Below, piece after piece: positions 12,257-23,440 of a stretch of 64,000 bases of DNA (position 1 is its first letter; each line of letters opens with the position of its first letter). The DNA comes from Amphimedon queenslandica (taxonomy: Eukaryota; Porifera; Demospongiae; Haplosclerida; Niphatidae): NCBI RefSeq assembly GCF_000090795.2, contig NW_003546470.1, positions 90,667 to 154,666 of the forward strand, given 5' to 3'. The notes beneath the pieces were generated by a model. The model had not been told where the DNA came from. It saw nothing but the letters and a program-made list of their open reading frames with translations, and did no database searches. The position numbers and the translations under genes are program-made.

Positions 12257-15200
12257 TTAGTTCTTCATAGCAGTTAAAAGTCTAGCATAAAGGCCACCAA
12301 TTACTGGGCGAGCTGTGAATCCTTGTCGATGAGCAGTATCAACAGCATACCTTTGAATTAATAATAATGATTGTCATTAGAATAATTATACCAACCAGTC
12401 AGTGAATGGAGATCGATCTGGTGTTTCATTAGCAAACTTGTACACAGCAGAGGTTATAGAGTTAAACTGATACAGTATCGAATCTTATACATTAATATCT
12501 AATTGTACCTGATCATCAGAAGCCATTGCAGCAGTCCACATGAGCCAATCAGTTTTAGTATACAAATGACGATCATCCATTGGTATACCATACTATTGTA
12601 GAATCAATAAGTCTCATGATTATTGTTCCAGTAGATTTAATAAATATACCGTATTCATTTTGCTCATGTAATATTTCAGTTCTTGATCAAACACTGACTG
12701 TGGAAACAGGTTCAATTTTAGTATTTTCTATCATTGCAAAAAAATAAATTCAATAAATAGATACAGGCTCTACCTGAAATAAGAGATTGTATTTGAGTGA
12801 CCATGAACCAGGTAAGTTATACTGACGCTTGTAGTGATCCCCATCCTATAAGGACAATATTAAAATCTATACTTGTCTTTCTCACCAGTCCATTAGTTGT
12901 CCAGTATTGTATGAATTGAGTATTAGCAGTTTCATACTTCTCAGCTGATGCAGTGTCTCCTTTCATTCTTAGCAATTGAGAGTATGCTCCAAGAGCTACC
13001 ATACCCTACCAAACACACAATAACTGTTATGTAATGTATACTTGATTTAGTCTTACTTTAGCAGCTAAGTTCATATTATGAGGTGATGGCCCCTCAAAGT
13101 CATCAGTACACAATTGGTTCCCAGGATCAGGGAGACTAGCTACAACGAAGTCAGCCCATATTGTTAACAGGGGCCAGTATGGGTCAAGGAAAGTCAAGTT
13201 TTTTGTCTGAAGAACAACACCAGCTATCATTAGTAACTAAATAAATAGATAGTAACAAATTGGCTTCTAAACCCTGTACAGGAATACTGGCAGTGCTTTA
13301 TTTTACCAATAACAAAGTAATTAATGCATAAACATTCATCTAAAATGGGAGGTTACTATTGGCAATTATAAAGTTTCAGCTGATTTCAATTGTAATTTTT
13401 TGAGCTATGAAAAAATTACATAACTAACCATGTTACCAGATTCTTCTACTGGCATTTGTTCTTGTCTGTTTGGCTCTAAGTCACATACTAAAATATAATA
13501 ATAATAAATATTTTAATTATTAATAAATGGTGCCTAACCTGGCCAATGGCCTAAATGGTGTGGTGCCTGAGAAAAACAACAAAAAATCAATAAAAAATTT
13601 CAAAATATAGCGTTACCCATTGCAAGTTGTAAGGTACGTCTAGTCCATATTCCTTTGTGTCATTGTTAGCATAATTGAGGAGAGGAAGCAGCATTAACTG
13701 AAGGGTCTATAATGTGTAGACACACTAATAAACAATCTTTATAAATATATGAACACATACCTCAGGGAGATGCCATATGAAAAGAGGTGAAGCTGGAAAC
13801 ATTACATCAACCTGAAAAAAAATTAAAACTGAAATTAAATGACATTTATAAAAAACTTACAGTACTAACGTCACCATCACTTGATATCTCTTTTAAAAAT
13901 ACCCATGGCTCATTTGTCACATTATTCCAAACAGCAATAGTACCTCCTACTGCTTGTCTGTAATAAAACAATAAGTCAGTGATCTATAGCTAACATACAT
14001 GTATATACCTCCAAGCTAATGATGAAATTGTGGCATAATTTTGTCCCCCAGCATTATACAATGCTTCAGTAATCTCAGCATCTTTGTCATCACATGCCTG
14101 CAATGATTAGACGAACAATAAGCAACAATTTAAAAGTACCTTTTTCAGTGTCTCGTACTCTGAATTTCTTATTAGGCCAGTAAAGTTTTCATAGTTGTGC
14201 TTCCAGAGTGGCTCCATTGCTGTTCCAAAGTATTTCATTGAATAGACTTGATCATAGGATATCTGTAGCCACCTTTGTGATGGTTGTCCTGGTGTGATAG
14301 TACCAAAATCCCAAGCTATGGCTAACACTGGCCAGTTATCTTCACAAGCTCTTGGTTTATTCTATTAGATATCAAATGTTACTAAATGTCCTTATTATTA
14401 CCTTGTCTTCAGATGGTAGAACTTTGCCTTTCATGAATGCAGTTCTTGTATCAACTGCAGGAGCCATTGTAGCAATCATTCCTCTATCAAGTATGGTGCT
14501 TACATACCAATAACCTATTTTATGTCATAAACCTTATACGATAATAGGTAATCGTTAATTCTTACCCCAATTAATACGGTCACTACCCTGTCCAAGATAA
14601 TCCTAAAGATAATATCATAAAAACCTGATAGCGTTTATAACACATTATACTTGATCAGTTGTTCCAATTTTCATCGCTACCTGTCCAGGCATTAGTGATG
14701 CATAGTCCCATGTAACCATCTGTTTTGTATCACTTACAACACCCTAAGAAAACATAAGTGGTAGATCTAGTACTCATTATTTTATTATTACCTCAGCTGT
14801 GTTATCATAGTAGATTTTAACAGTGTGATTTGACACACCATCAATAGCCTCTACAGTATAAGTCAAGAAAGTAACTGGTAAAGTTGGAATTTTATCTGTT
14901 GCTGCAAAAGCTGGAGTTGAGAACTAATGCACAATAATGAGAACTATGGTATTATGGAACACTTAATTTATAACACTAACTGTTAATGTAAGCTGTATAC
15001 CACTTTCCTGAAATACATACACTGTCTGAGTTGGATATACCTACTTATGATAGTAAATATTATTCACTTTATAAAGATTATTACAGTAAGGTTGACTTGA
15101 GTCATCACATCAGGTGCCAGATCTGTATCTTTAGCCATAAATCTTTAGATAATGAGACTATTTGCTCATACATGCATCTATAAATATTTACCTGTAGACT

Positions 15201-15477
15201 TTGCCATCAATGCTTATCATTCCTGAAAGACAGATAATAGGTCCACTCCAATGCTTAGGAAAATCATCATAAAGATGGTCGGCATCAGACCATATACTAT
15301 AATGAAGGGAAATACATAATAATACACACTCACACACACAATCTACTTGTACCTAAGGTAAGGATTGACAACAACTAGTGGTACAGATGGAGGTCGAAAA
15401 TTAGGTACAAGATGAGGTCCATCAGATTTAACAGATAAAACACAAGCAAGAAGACACAAAACAGCAAAGGTCACCAT
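12257..15477 (-). CDS. Glutaminase A-like secreted protein, copy 1 (DUF4964/5127/4965/1793 type)
   Basis: About 18 short exons separated by introns of roughly 45-60 nt. The product starts MVTFAVLCLLACVLS, a signal peptide, then DGPHLVPNFRPPSVPLVVVN, typical of the N-terminus of this family. Later landmarks are DQDYLGQGSDRINWGYWY, VLAIAWDFG, TDDFEGPSPHNMNLAAKG, GAYSQLL, and a C-terminus DTAHRQGFTARPVIGGLY ending LLTAMKN. These match the large extracellular family annotated as glutaminase A in fungi (PF16334, PF17168, PF16335, PF08760, named from memory), whose best-known role is extracellular deamidation of glutamine. Enzyme activity here is inferred from family only. Initiator CAT is at 15475-15477; the UGT stop lies 115 bp upstream. 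A near-identical paralogue is at 35047-38275. The family is mainly fungal and bacterial, so an old transfer is possible, though the gene is fully intron-bearing. Confidence 0.82.
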
Positions 15478-15591
15478 ATTTACTGTTGTTATCAACAATG
15501 ACCTTACACAGAATTAATTAGATTCATTCTTCAATGAATAATACTCAAGAATGCTAAAAATGATTGAGCATAAAAGTTAATAAAAAGTATG

Positions 15592-17190
15592 TTATTCTTT
15601 CTTTGACTTAGTTTTTAAACTGCTACATCTTTTAGTACAGCAGAATGCACAGCATTTTCTAATGCAGTACATAAGAATTGCCAGTACACTTAGCAATACA
15701 ATCCATACATCAATATTGTAATACTGAATGAAACTCCACTTATAACGTAAAAAAGCAGGTAAATGATGCTCATACCCATATGCAGCATACAGCTCAACAA
15801 GATCAGCTCCTGTTTTGGCTCCACCAGCTGCCTTGTACAGACGACTGATTCTTTTTGCGTTATTTTGATAGAGGGATCCTTGAAGTAAATGAACGGCATC
15901 AGTTAGTGTTTTTTCACTGACCTCGTCTGGTTTTAGTGAGAAACCCAACTTTTGATGAGTTATTTGAAGGGCAATGCTATGCTGATCCATCCCAAATGGT
16001 ACGCAAAGGACAGGGACTTGGTTATAGAGTGCCTCTTGGACTCCATTTATTCCACAGTGAAGTATAGCCACTTTGACAGAAGGATACTGGAGCATTTTAA
16101 ACTGTGACAACCATGAGGTTAAATAGATACGGTCCTTGTCAATGTGTAATCCTGACAACACATGTTGATTGGATTCCCGCATTGACCATACAAGTCTATA
16201 CTTGCTAGATAATGTAATAAAAGATTCTGCAAGTTCTTTAGTTATTATAGCAGTGGTTCCCATGCTAATAACAATTACAGAAGAGACTTTGTTATTATTA
16301 TCCAGCCATTTTGAAAGAGAAGGGTCCAAGGGTGATGCATTAGGAGGGAACATTGGTCCAACATAGTGCTGTATTGGTAGCACTGGCTTAGGCCACTCAA
16401 AACCAATGACAGTATTGTAAAGAATCGGTTGATGTAGAGCTTCATTTAGGAAATTTATTGGTACATTAAGATCACTGTCAATAGCATTAGTCATAATAGA
16501 TATCATGACTATCATGGCATACTCAACAGGAATATAAAGAGCAGTATTGAGCAGTCTATCAGTGAATGACATATCAGGAGTCAAAGGGGCTGATAGTCTT
16601 GGGTAAGGCCATGGAATGATAAACCGTGGAGTAAACTCGGCCAATATGATGAGGAACATTGTGTTATTAGCTTTTCGTGTGTTGCTCAAATAATGGAGTA
16701 TTGGGTATGCTGCTTGCTCTACTATTATATAATCATACTCACTGACGTTAAGTGTTTTGAATGGAAGGATCGTTGATTCTGCATCTTTTAGAGTTTTCAG
16801 TATAAAATTAGTTAAATTTGCCATGAGCGTGACCCAGCTTTTGTCTCCATCATGTTTACCTGTTTCTTTAAACCCATCATACATTTCCTTTGACATATAG
16901 CTAATGTGTTTATAATTTATACCGTATGATTCAGCTAGAGTTGGAATGTGATCAAATCCTTCAACAACTGATCCAATGCAAGACACAGTATGACCTCTTG
17001 AGGCTAGTTCAGCTCCTAAAGACAACAGCGGGTAAATATGAGACGGGAACATTGAATGAACAAGCAGGATTGACAGGTCTTTCTTTTCATAATACTCTGA
17101 GTAGCCACTGGTGAAACATAGTAGCAAAATAAGACAAGAAGAACTGACAGAATAACCCAAGGACATGATGAATTGATTATTTTTAGGCAT
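15592..17190 (-). CDS. UDP-glycosyltransferase, ER membrane type, intronless
   Basis: Single open frame of 532 aa, the usual length for animal UDP-glucuronosyl/glucosyltransferases. It begins with a hydrophobic signal sequence. The N-terminal half, which normally binds the acceptor, has LLVHSMFPSHIYPLLSLG and ELASRGHTV. The donor-binding signature is at about residues 345-410: LTSWLSQFKMLQYPSV, AILHCGINGVQEALYNQVP, then PFGMDQHSIA. It retains the H-G-N-E spacing and the D-Q pair that contact the UDP-sugar. A C-terminal membrane segment (VWIVLLSVLAILMY) precedes a basic tail ending KSKKE, which fits a KxKxx ER-retrieval signal. Members move a sugar from a UDP-sugar to small lipophilic compounds in the ER lumen. 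A second Met at residue 9 could also start it. It stands between two other minus-strand genes; absence of introns contrasts with the copy of glutaminase downstream. Confidence 0.9.
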   Translation of the reverse strand: MPKNNQFIMSLGYSVSSSCLILLLCFTSGYSEYYEKKDLSILLVHSMFPSHIYPLLSLGAELASRGHTVSCIGSVVEGFDHIPTLAESYGINYKHISYMSKEMYDGFKETGKHDGDKSWVTLMANLTNFILKTLKDAESTILPFKTLNVSEYDYIIVEQAAYPILHYLSNTRKANNTMFLIILAEFTPRFIIPWPYPRLSAPLTPDMSFTDRLLNTALYIPVEYAMIVMISIMTNAIDSDLNVPINFLNEALHQPILYNTVIGFEWPKPVLPIQHYVGPMFPPNASPLDPSLSKWLDNNNKVSSVIVISMGTTAIITKELAESFITLSSKYRLVWSMRESNQHVLSGLHIDKDRIYLTSWLSQFKMLQYPSVKVAILHCGINGVQEALYNQVPVLCVPFGMDQHSIALQITHQKLGFSLKPDEVSEKTLTDAVHLLQGSLYQNNAKRISRLYKAAGGAKTGADLVELYAAYGYEHHLPAFLRYKWSFIQYYNIDVWIVLLSVLAILMYCIRKCCAFCCTKRCSSLKTKSKKE

Positions 17191-17316
17191 TCTGGCATTG
17201 AGCTACAAGCCCCACCCATCTTTAATAGTTAGATTCTTCTCAGTAAAAATTTAATAGGCTCTCTCATTGAAAATTCAAACACACGCACACACAAACACAC
17301 ATGCAATAATGCATTC

Positions 17317-20300
17317 TCAATTTTCTTCATTTTCTGCTTGCACCAGTGGCTGAACTTCACTGAAGCTACTAGTGGCTGTGGTATTTCTGTTCCTGTTTAC
17401 ATCTAATGTATTGTGACTTGGTTCATCACCAGTTTGCCCTTTTATTGGTGTATATTCATCTGGTACTAGTGAGCCATAGTAATTAATTTGCTCAAATCGA
17501 TTCTCTTCATCAACATCAGCCATAAAAGTACTAAAGTTAAAATCTTCCGGATCACGATTGTCACTTGCATTCAAATTCTGGTTTTTAAAGGAACATCTCT
17601 TCTTGATTGCTTTAATAAGAAACCAAGCAATGTAGACAGTGAAATATATCAAAGGCAAGAAGATGAACAAAACGAGAGCAGAATAAAATGTGTTAGAAAG
17701 TGGACTGTTAATGCTCTCAAGATAATAATTGTAGAGTATGATTACATTGATGCAAGATAGGAGACTAAACATGACCAAATCCAGGACATTATACCAAAAT
17801 TCCTTGTATGGCTGAAGTAAACCCAATAACAACAGAGCAATAGTAATAATAAACTGCTGTAAGACATATTGTAGTGGCCAACTGAGACCAATTGCATAAG
17901 TAAAAATGAGAGCCAGCTTAAAAAAGAAATAAAGAGCTGCATAGTAGCGTCGATCATGTTCCCCATTGCTACCATCTTTGAAGCACTGGTGAAAAGAATC
18001 TAAGAAAAGTTGTGTTTTAGCTCCAGGCTTTAATGGTTTCCAATTGAGCCTCTCCAAGCACATGTAAAAAGGCTTGATGGAATAAAGGAGCAGGATAGTT
18101 GGAAACAATGCACAAAGGATTAGGATGAATATAGATGTAAGCATATATGGTGCATAATTAAGAGAAAAGTATTTGAAATCACCATTAAACCAAGAGACTA
18201 TTTCTTCATGTCCTGTATCATCGACCAATGTGTTAGGAAATAACAACTGACATGAAGTGACAGCAAATTTCACGTATGAAAGAATAAGAAATGTAGCAAA
18301 GGCATCCATTAGAGATCTTTGGAAATTTAGCCAACCAAGACACCTTGCTGTAGCTCTATGCAGAGGACGAACAATGCACACGATGAATCGATAGTCCTTA
18401 TGGTAAAGATGTAAAAATAGGACCACAAGGCCTATCACTATAAGCGGGTAAAAAGCTGAAACAAATTGTAGTGCCATAACATGAAGGCTATGAACATTAG
18501 GTCCCAAACAGAATAACCATTCATTCACTTCGATTGCACTAAAAAAACTGAGATTCCAAAACGCATACAATGATACATATATCTGCTTGAGGACTGAAGC
18601 TGCAGGAGTTATAGATGGATAGTCAATGATTCCGTTAGCATCAATCCCGAATGTAGTCGAAATAATTTGTGCAAAGAATATGAATGCATTTGCAGGTCCA
18701 GATGTCACTGAAATGTTAAAGACAATAACAATGATGAGCATTATAGTTAAAGGAAGGTACTCAGCTAGCAAATAGAATGCCCAAGAATAGAAAATAGAGT
18801 CGGATGAACAAGGAATGCATTTGAGCTGGTTTGAATTGACAGCAACACTGTAGTTTGCTTTACAATGAGCACAAGTGACTCCTTCTCTGTTTAAATCCCC
18901 ACAGAAAAACTCATTGAGATCATCAGATGATTCGGGTAAAGTTACAAAACTACTTCGATTCAGTTTATTATTCTGTGGACAATAAAAACACTGTCCAACC
19001 TTCAAGTTATTAGGAGACTCACTAGTCGGACCGATCCAGTAACCAAACTCAACGGATGCAGTAAAGTTGGTATGATGTCTAATATAAGGGAAATCTCCTC
19101 CTTGACAAACGTTACCTCTAATGACAAAACCAGGAGGACATTTTTCAAATGTTAAATCAATTTTTGTAGAGATGACTCGAGGGTGAATTGTTTTTAAAAA
19201 CAGTTCTGCTTGATTGTCTTCATATGGATTACCATAATAAGACACATTTCTATTAGTGATATACTTTGTCTCTGCACCATAAGTGCTATTCCTATGAAGA
19301 GAGAAAACCAGGGACTTGCTTGGAACATGTTTCAACCTGTCATCAAGCATCATTAACGGAAGAGCACTTTCCTTACCAGGAATGACATTGATGCTATATG
19401 AATCTTTACACTGTGGATGGCCCTCACTGTTAGCAAAATATGCTGGGGAAGTAGCAATGACACCAGCGTCATTACAAGTGGTATTAGGCCCATAGTCCCA
19501 TGCTTCTTGACTCCAGCAGAAAACTTCGTAATAACCTGTTTGTGGATCAACTAATTCCCCATGAGATTGGTCCCCCCATAAGCATCCTAATATTGTTGTA
19601 GCATATATGGCATGGCCAGATAAGTTAGCATGATTGCCATAAAAAAGGATCTTTATTTGCCACTGTGTAGGGTCAATGTTAGAATCAAAATAACGAATAA
19701 AGCAGTTACGAGATGATATCAATTGGTGATCACCAATGTTTTCCCAGTATAATCCACCACCATTAAGAAAAGCTCTATTGTGGCTAAAATTGATGGAAGT
19801 GTTAGTATTTAGCATGAGAAACGCTTTATTAAAGAGAGTCATTCCTCCTCCAGCTTGAGCTGAATTGTTTATGAAATGTGAAACAGAATCACTCTGAAAC
19901 TCAACAGCTGCATCAAGGCTGGTTACAGCAGAGCCCAAATTACTAAAGAATCGTGTCTCATTTTGAAACTGAATCGGAACAGAGTCAGTATACAATGTTC
20001 CCATTCCAGCAGGCGTACTTGTATAATTAGTGTAATAAACTGAATTGAATTCGAATGTGCAAGTGGTAAACACTGGCCTCATTATCACTAATCCACTGTC
20101 ACTTGACTCCAAATGCCAAATAGATAAATCAACAGCTGAGCCAAGCCGTGCAACATTTCGATGCCAAGCACAATTATCAAAATGTATACTATTCATTTGA
20201 TAATTAGGGCTCTCTCTAAATGTCAAAAATGATGAGCCGCCTCCAAAATAAGCTCTGTTGTATGAGAATGTTGATTTTGTGAATAGGACAGAATTATTAT

Positions 20301-21360
20301 GAATGTTGTGACCAATCCCAGCAAAGAGGACTCTAGTCCCACCTCCACCAGTCCCTTTATATGTGCATGATTCAAATGGGCATCGATTATAATGAAACAC
20401 AGAGTTATTAACGACTATAGCATTATTAGTGGAACGGTCTTGAAATTCAATCAACAATCCACCTCCCCAAACTGCAGTATTATTATTAAATAAACAGTCG
20501 TTGATGTGTACAGGAATATTTGTTACATTTCCTTTAAACACAACAGACAATCCTCCTCCACGGCCTAAAGCTATATTGTCATTAGCTGAAGGTGATATGA
20601 AGAGATTACTAGTGACGTTTCCGATATTATGAGTGAATCGACAATCACTGAACTTGTACGATGCATCAGTGACACTACCATCTGTGTAGTTAAGAGGAAT
20701 TGCAGAGCCACTAATATTAGTACACTGCATATCTCCTGGTATGCAGTAGACAAATTCTACAGATATACCACCTCCACCATAATCAGTACCAGATGGTGCA
20801 TTATATGTGAAGCTTGAGTGTTTAATGATGTTAGTGCCAACAGTGCTGTAGAATACTACACCGACACCAGTGCTGTTACTCACTATTACACCATCAAAGT
20901 AAACATTTGAACAAAAGAGGATATACATAGCAGCTTGAAACAGCAGAAACTTTCCACCCGGACTGCTAGTGCTGTTGTGGTACATTCCACAACCATTAAC
21001 TGTCAGATTGGAGAAATGAATATCATTAGAGTGCTTAAAACTAAACCCACTGCCTCTAGTACACTGCACTATTGTAGCATTGGTCTGAAGACCCATTAAA
21101 CTAAAACTTGTTTTATAGTTTATTGCAGCTTTTAATGATAAAGTATGGTTACCTTCAGACAAGTGGACGAGGATTGAACTTTTAGTTTGTACCCTCTCTA
21201 GTACAAACGACAGCGTTTTACAAGGAACAGAACCATCCAAACAACTAGAAGAGTCGGTACCATTATCCAAATTAACATTAATTGGTGCTGCAACTTGTAA
21301 ATCTAAGTGCAGTAGGATCAGAACGAAGATGAAAATTGACATGATGCTCCTCAACCTCAA
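17317..21360 (-). CDS. Large intronless beta-helix / multi-membrane-span protein (pmp-like repeats)
   Basis: Single exon, 1347 aa. A signal peptide is followed by about 600 residues of right-handed beta-helix (pectin-lyase-like) repeats with the recurring pattern GGG-x-[SL]-x-x-x-F: GGGISVEF, GRGGGLSVVF, WGGGLLIEF, GTGGGGTRVLF, FGGGSSFLTF. Many N-glycosylation sites lie among them. A short Cys-rich segment follows (CFYC, then CAHC, then CIPC at about 790-850). Roughly eight to ten hydrophobic spans occupy about 860-1240, and the cytoplasmic tail is acidic and Ser/Thr-rich. Similar animal proteins are often auto-named 'probable outer membrane protein pmp' from chlamydial pmp repeats; that name says nothing about location here. 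The layout suggests a cell-surface receptor or channel with a rigid ectodomain, but function is unknown. The long intronless frame contrasts with its intron-rich neighbours. Confidence 0.8.
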   Translation of the reverse strand: MRLRSIMSIFIFVLILLHLDLQVAAPINVNLDNGTDSSSCLDGSVPCKTLSFVLERVQTKSSILVHLSEGNHTLSLKAAINYKTSFSLMGLQTNATIVQCTRGSGFSFKHSNDIHFSNLTVNGCGMYHNSTSSPGGKFLLFQAAMYILFCSNVYFDGVIVSNSTGVGVVFYSTVGTNIIKHSSFTYNAPSGTDYGGGGISVEFVYCIPGDMQCTNISGSAIPLNYTDGSVTDASYKFSDCRFTHNIGNVTSNLFISPSANDNIALGRGGGLSVVFKGNVTNIPVHINDCLFNNNTAVWGGGLLIEFQDRSTNNAIVVNNSVFHYNRCPFESCTYKGTGGGGTRVLFAGIGHNIHNNSVLFTKSTFSYNRAYFGGGSSFLTFRESPNYQMNSIHFDNCAWHRNVARLGSAVDLSIWHLESSDSGLVIMRPVFTTCTFEFNSVYYTNYTSTPAGMGTLYTDSVPIQFQNETRFFSNLGSAVTSLDAAVEFQSDSVSHFINNSAQAGGGMTLFNKAFLMLNTNTSINFSHNRAFLNGGGLYWENIGDHQLISSRNCFIRYFDSNIDPTQWQIKILFYGNHANLSGHAIYATTILGCLWGDQSHGELVDPQTGYYEVFCWSQEAWDYGPNTTCNDAGVIATSPAYFANSEGHPQCKDSYSINVIPGKESALPLMMLDDRLKHVPSKSLVFSLHRNSTYGAETKYITNRNVSYYGNPYEDNQAELFLKTIHPRVISTKIDLTFEKCPPGFVIRGNVCQGGDFPYIRHHTNFTASVEFGYWIGPTSESPNNLKVGQCFYCPQNNKLNRSSFVTLPESSDDLNEFFCGDLNREGVTCAHCKANYSVAVNSNQLKCIPCSSDSIFYSWAFYLLAEYLPLTIMLIIVIVFNISVTSGPANAFIFFAQIISTTFGIDANGIIDYPSITPAASVLKQIYVSLYAFWNLSFFSAIEVNEWLFCLGPNVHSLHVMALQFVSAFYPLIVIGLVVLFLHLYHKDYRFIVCIVRPLHRATARCLGWLNFQRSLMDAFATFLILSYVKFAVTSCQLLFPNTLVDDTGHEEIVSWFNGDFKYFSLNYAPYMLTSIFILILCALFPTILLLYSIKPFYMCLERLNWKPLKPGAKTQLFLDSFHQCFKDGSNGEHDRRYYAALYFFFKLALIFTYAIGLSWPLQYVLQQFIITIALLLLGLLQPYKEFWYNVLDLVMFSLLSCINVIILYNYYLESINSPLSNTFYSALVLFIFLPLIYFTVYIAWFLIKAIKKRCSFKNQNLNASDNRDPEDFNFSTFMADVDEENRFEQINYYGSLVPDEYTPIKGQTGDEPSHNTLDVNRNRNTTATSSFSEVQPLVQAENEEN

Positions 21361-21533
21361 AGAGTCTAAACCCCACCCTCTGGATAATAATAATTATTCA
21401 TAATGTTGCACCTAAGCAAAAAATGTGTTGACATGTACAATATCTACATACATGTACATATTAGACTACTGTGTGACAATTATAAGTCTTTGAGTGCGAG
21501 TCTTATTTTATCTACAAAATATAATAACAATAA

Positions 21534-21880
21534 TCATAATAATTTCGATAATACTTCCATAAGCTGTCTTTCAAATTCCTTTACTCTTTTTTTTGAAATT
21601 TGAAATAATCTCTTTAGATGATTCCTTTTTTCAAAATATTGTTTTTCAAACAACAGTAGTGTTTTGGGGAAAATATTTTCTGCTTGGGGATCATACCAGT
21701 AATACAAGCGAGCCATCTAAACAAAGAATAGAACCAAGATAGCTATAGCATTGCTCCAAGTCAGCTTACTTTAGGAGTAAAGATGAGCCCAAGAAACAGT
21801 GTTGCTTCAATAAGGAGTCCCAATCCAAACAGTGCTGAGTAGTTTGTGATGTACAGGAAGAGTAAACTTAATCACAAATC
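21534..21880 (-). pseudogene. C-terminal fragment resembling a class C (GABA-B-like) GPCR
   Basis: Two exons joined by a short intron. The first (about 21772-21880) encodes a hydrophobic span ending LFLGLIFTPK, like TM7 of GABA-B-type receptors, which typically ends with a Pro-Lys. The second (21534-21718) begins MARLYYWYDPQAEN and ends in a basic, probably helical tail. No TM1-TM6 exons are found in the next kilobase on this strand; what lies there is transporter-like. It may be a truncated gene, a relic, or the 3' end of a gene with exons I cannot see. Family assignment is tentative. Confidence 0.35.
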
Positions 21881-22298
21881 ACAATCAGTAGTGCTATTAT
21901 GATATTCTTTTCTTTACGTGGATGATTGCTCCTGTTTTGATTGACTCAATGAGGATTTTGACTTGAACAAAATGAGTGTGAAATAGCCAGTACCTGGAGC
22001 ACACCTATATAACTCCTAGTTCCAGTTTGCTTATGGCACACATAGACATAATTTCATAATTTTCATTGTACTTTCCCCTTGTCCTAGAAAGTAAAAAGGA
22101 GGTTCACATTTAACTCATGTACATGTACACTCAGTACTTGTAATTACATCTATAACTTGAGAGTGTTTGCCATCTAAAGCTTGAAAACTGGTCAGCCTTG
22201 ATTGAGAAAGAGTAGACCTTCTTCGAAAGTACATATTAATGAATTTTATTGATTAATAAAATATAATTATTAAGTAATATAATTATAATAGTACTTAC

Positions 22299-23380
22299 CA
22301 TCCATCATAAGTCCACAGTACTGAATATAAAGCTAAACTAATGTCACCAATAAAAGTGCTAGTACCTTCAAATACGTTATCAGAATTATTGGAATGATCT
22401 GCTGAACAAATGAAAGATATAGATTAGTACAGTTAATTACATGCATATCCACAATTATACCAGCTGACCTCCTTTAATGCATGTCCATATTCCAATAAAC
22501 TAGATCATTGCTGATATTTTAGCAATACCAGTGATATTTATAATGTGAGCTGTTAGTTTTAAACTGAATAAATTGTATTTATTGATGTCGCTATTACTAG
22601 TAAAATAAAGAAAGGAAAGAGACAGTGAGAGAGAGAGCAAAATTATAATACATACATAAAGTATTGTACATGTATAAACCGAACTCACAATAATCAAAAA
22701 ATAATTATTCAATAACAATGAATTCTACATTCTACACATGCACACATTAAACTCACTTTCACTTATTACAGCCAGTACTGTCACTAGTCCATTAGTAGCT
22801 CCGCCCCTAACTTCACCAACCAACAAAAGTGCATAAGAGAAATACTTACCAAAAGCTAACAACTGGATGGCATTAGATGCTGGACGTAATAAAACAATGG
22901 TCAACCAGCCGAACAAAAATCCAAGCAGGTTACCAAATACAACAAAAAACTATCTACTTTTCCCATCCTTAATTCTATGATCCTCTCTGTATCTTGTCTC
23001 CTCATCCCTAAGTCCCTCCTTGTCCCTTTCTCCTCTTCTATGAAAAGAATACATTTCTCTAAGATATGCATACCCCACCTGAAAGAGGTATCAATGTAGA
23101 GTCCTCTAGCTACAGCTACTAGACTACTAATAAGCCACAGTACTAGTGATAGACCAATTGATCCTGAATATTTGACAGTGTTACTGGCAGTGATTATATA
23201 GACCTGACCACAAAAGTAACAGAGTTAAATAATGATAGTTCTTTTTAGCCCTCCTCTCTCTCCTTCTCTTTCTCCTCCGCCTTTCCTGTCGTCCTGAGGT
23301 TCATCAAAGAGAAATAATACCCGGTCATCTCCCTCTTAGTCTTCTTTCTCGAAGAACTACTCATATTTTGATTGAAAATG
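22299..23380 (-). pseudogene. SLC7-type amino-acid transporter remnant
   Basis: Three separate exons match successive parts of L-type/y+L amino-acid transporters. About 23100-23216 encodes ITASNTVKYSGSIGLSLVLW (end of TM1 to TM2). About 22855-22955 encodes FGNLLGFLFGWLTIV and LLRPASNAIQLLAFGKY (TM3 region). About 22299-22400 encodes FIGDISLALYSVLWTYDGW, the conserved stretch before the EE motif. Missing are the GSGIF motif of TM1, the YAELG stretch, about 70 residues between TM3 and TM6, and everything after DGW. A possible start exon (about 23260-23376) reads MSSSSRKKTK and then stops. In other animals these are obligate exchangers paired with SLC3 heavy chains. The gaps indicate a decayed or truncated gene, although very small unseen exons cannot be excluded. 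Confidence 0.6.
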
Positions 23381-23424
23381 ACCCGCCACACCATTTATCT
23401 TTACACTCCACCTTGCCCACGGGC

Positions 23425-23440
23425 CACGTGTACGCACGTG
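23425..23440. promoter_or_regulatory. Paired CACGTG motifs
   Basis: Two CACGTG palindromes lie 10 bp apart (23425-23430 and 23435-23440) in a locally GC-rich stretch just upstream of the SLC7-like exons. CACGTG is the canonical E-box for bHLH-zip factors in animals. No other promoter elements are evident and function is inferred only from spacing and position. Confidence 0.25.

Noticed and set aside
15690-15899. Minus-strand alternative frame inside the UGT gene
   Set aside because: Shadow of the UGT coding sequence in another frame.
17317-21360. Bacterial contamination suggested by pmp-type repeats
   Set aside because: Neighbours on both sides are animal genes, base composition matches, and the C-terminal multi-span membrane part and glycosylation-rich ectodomain fit a eukaryotic surface protein.
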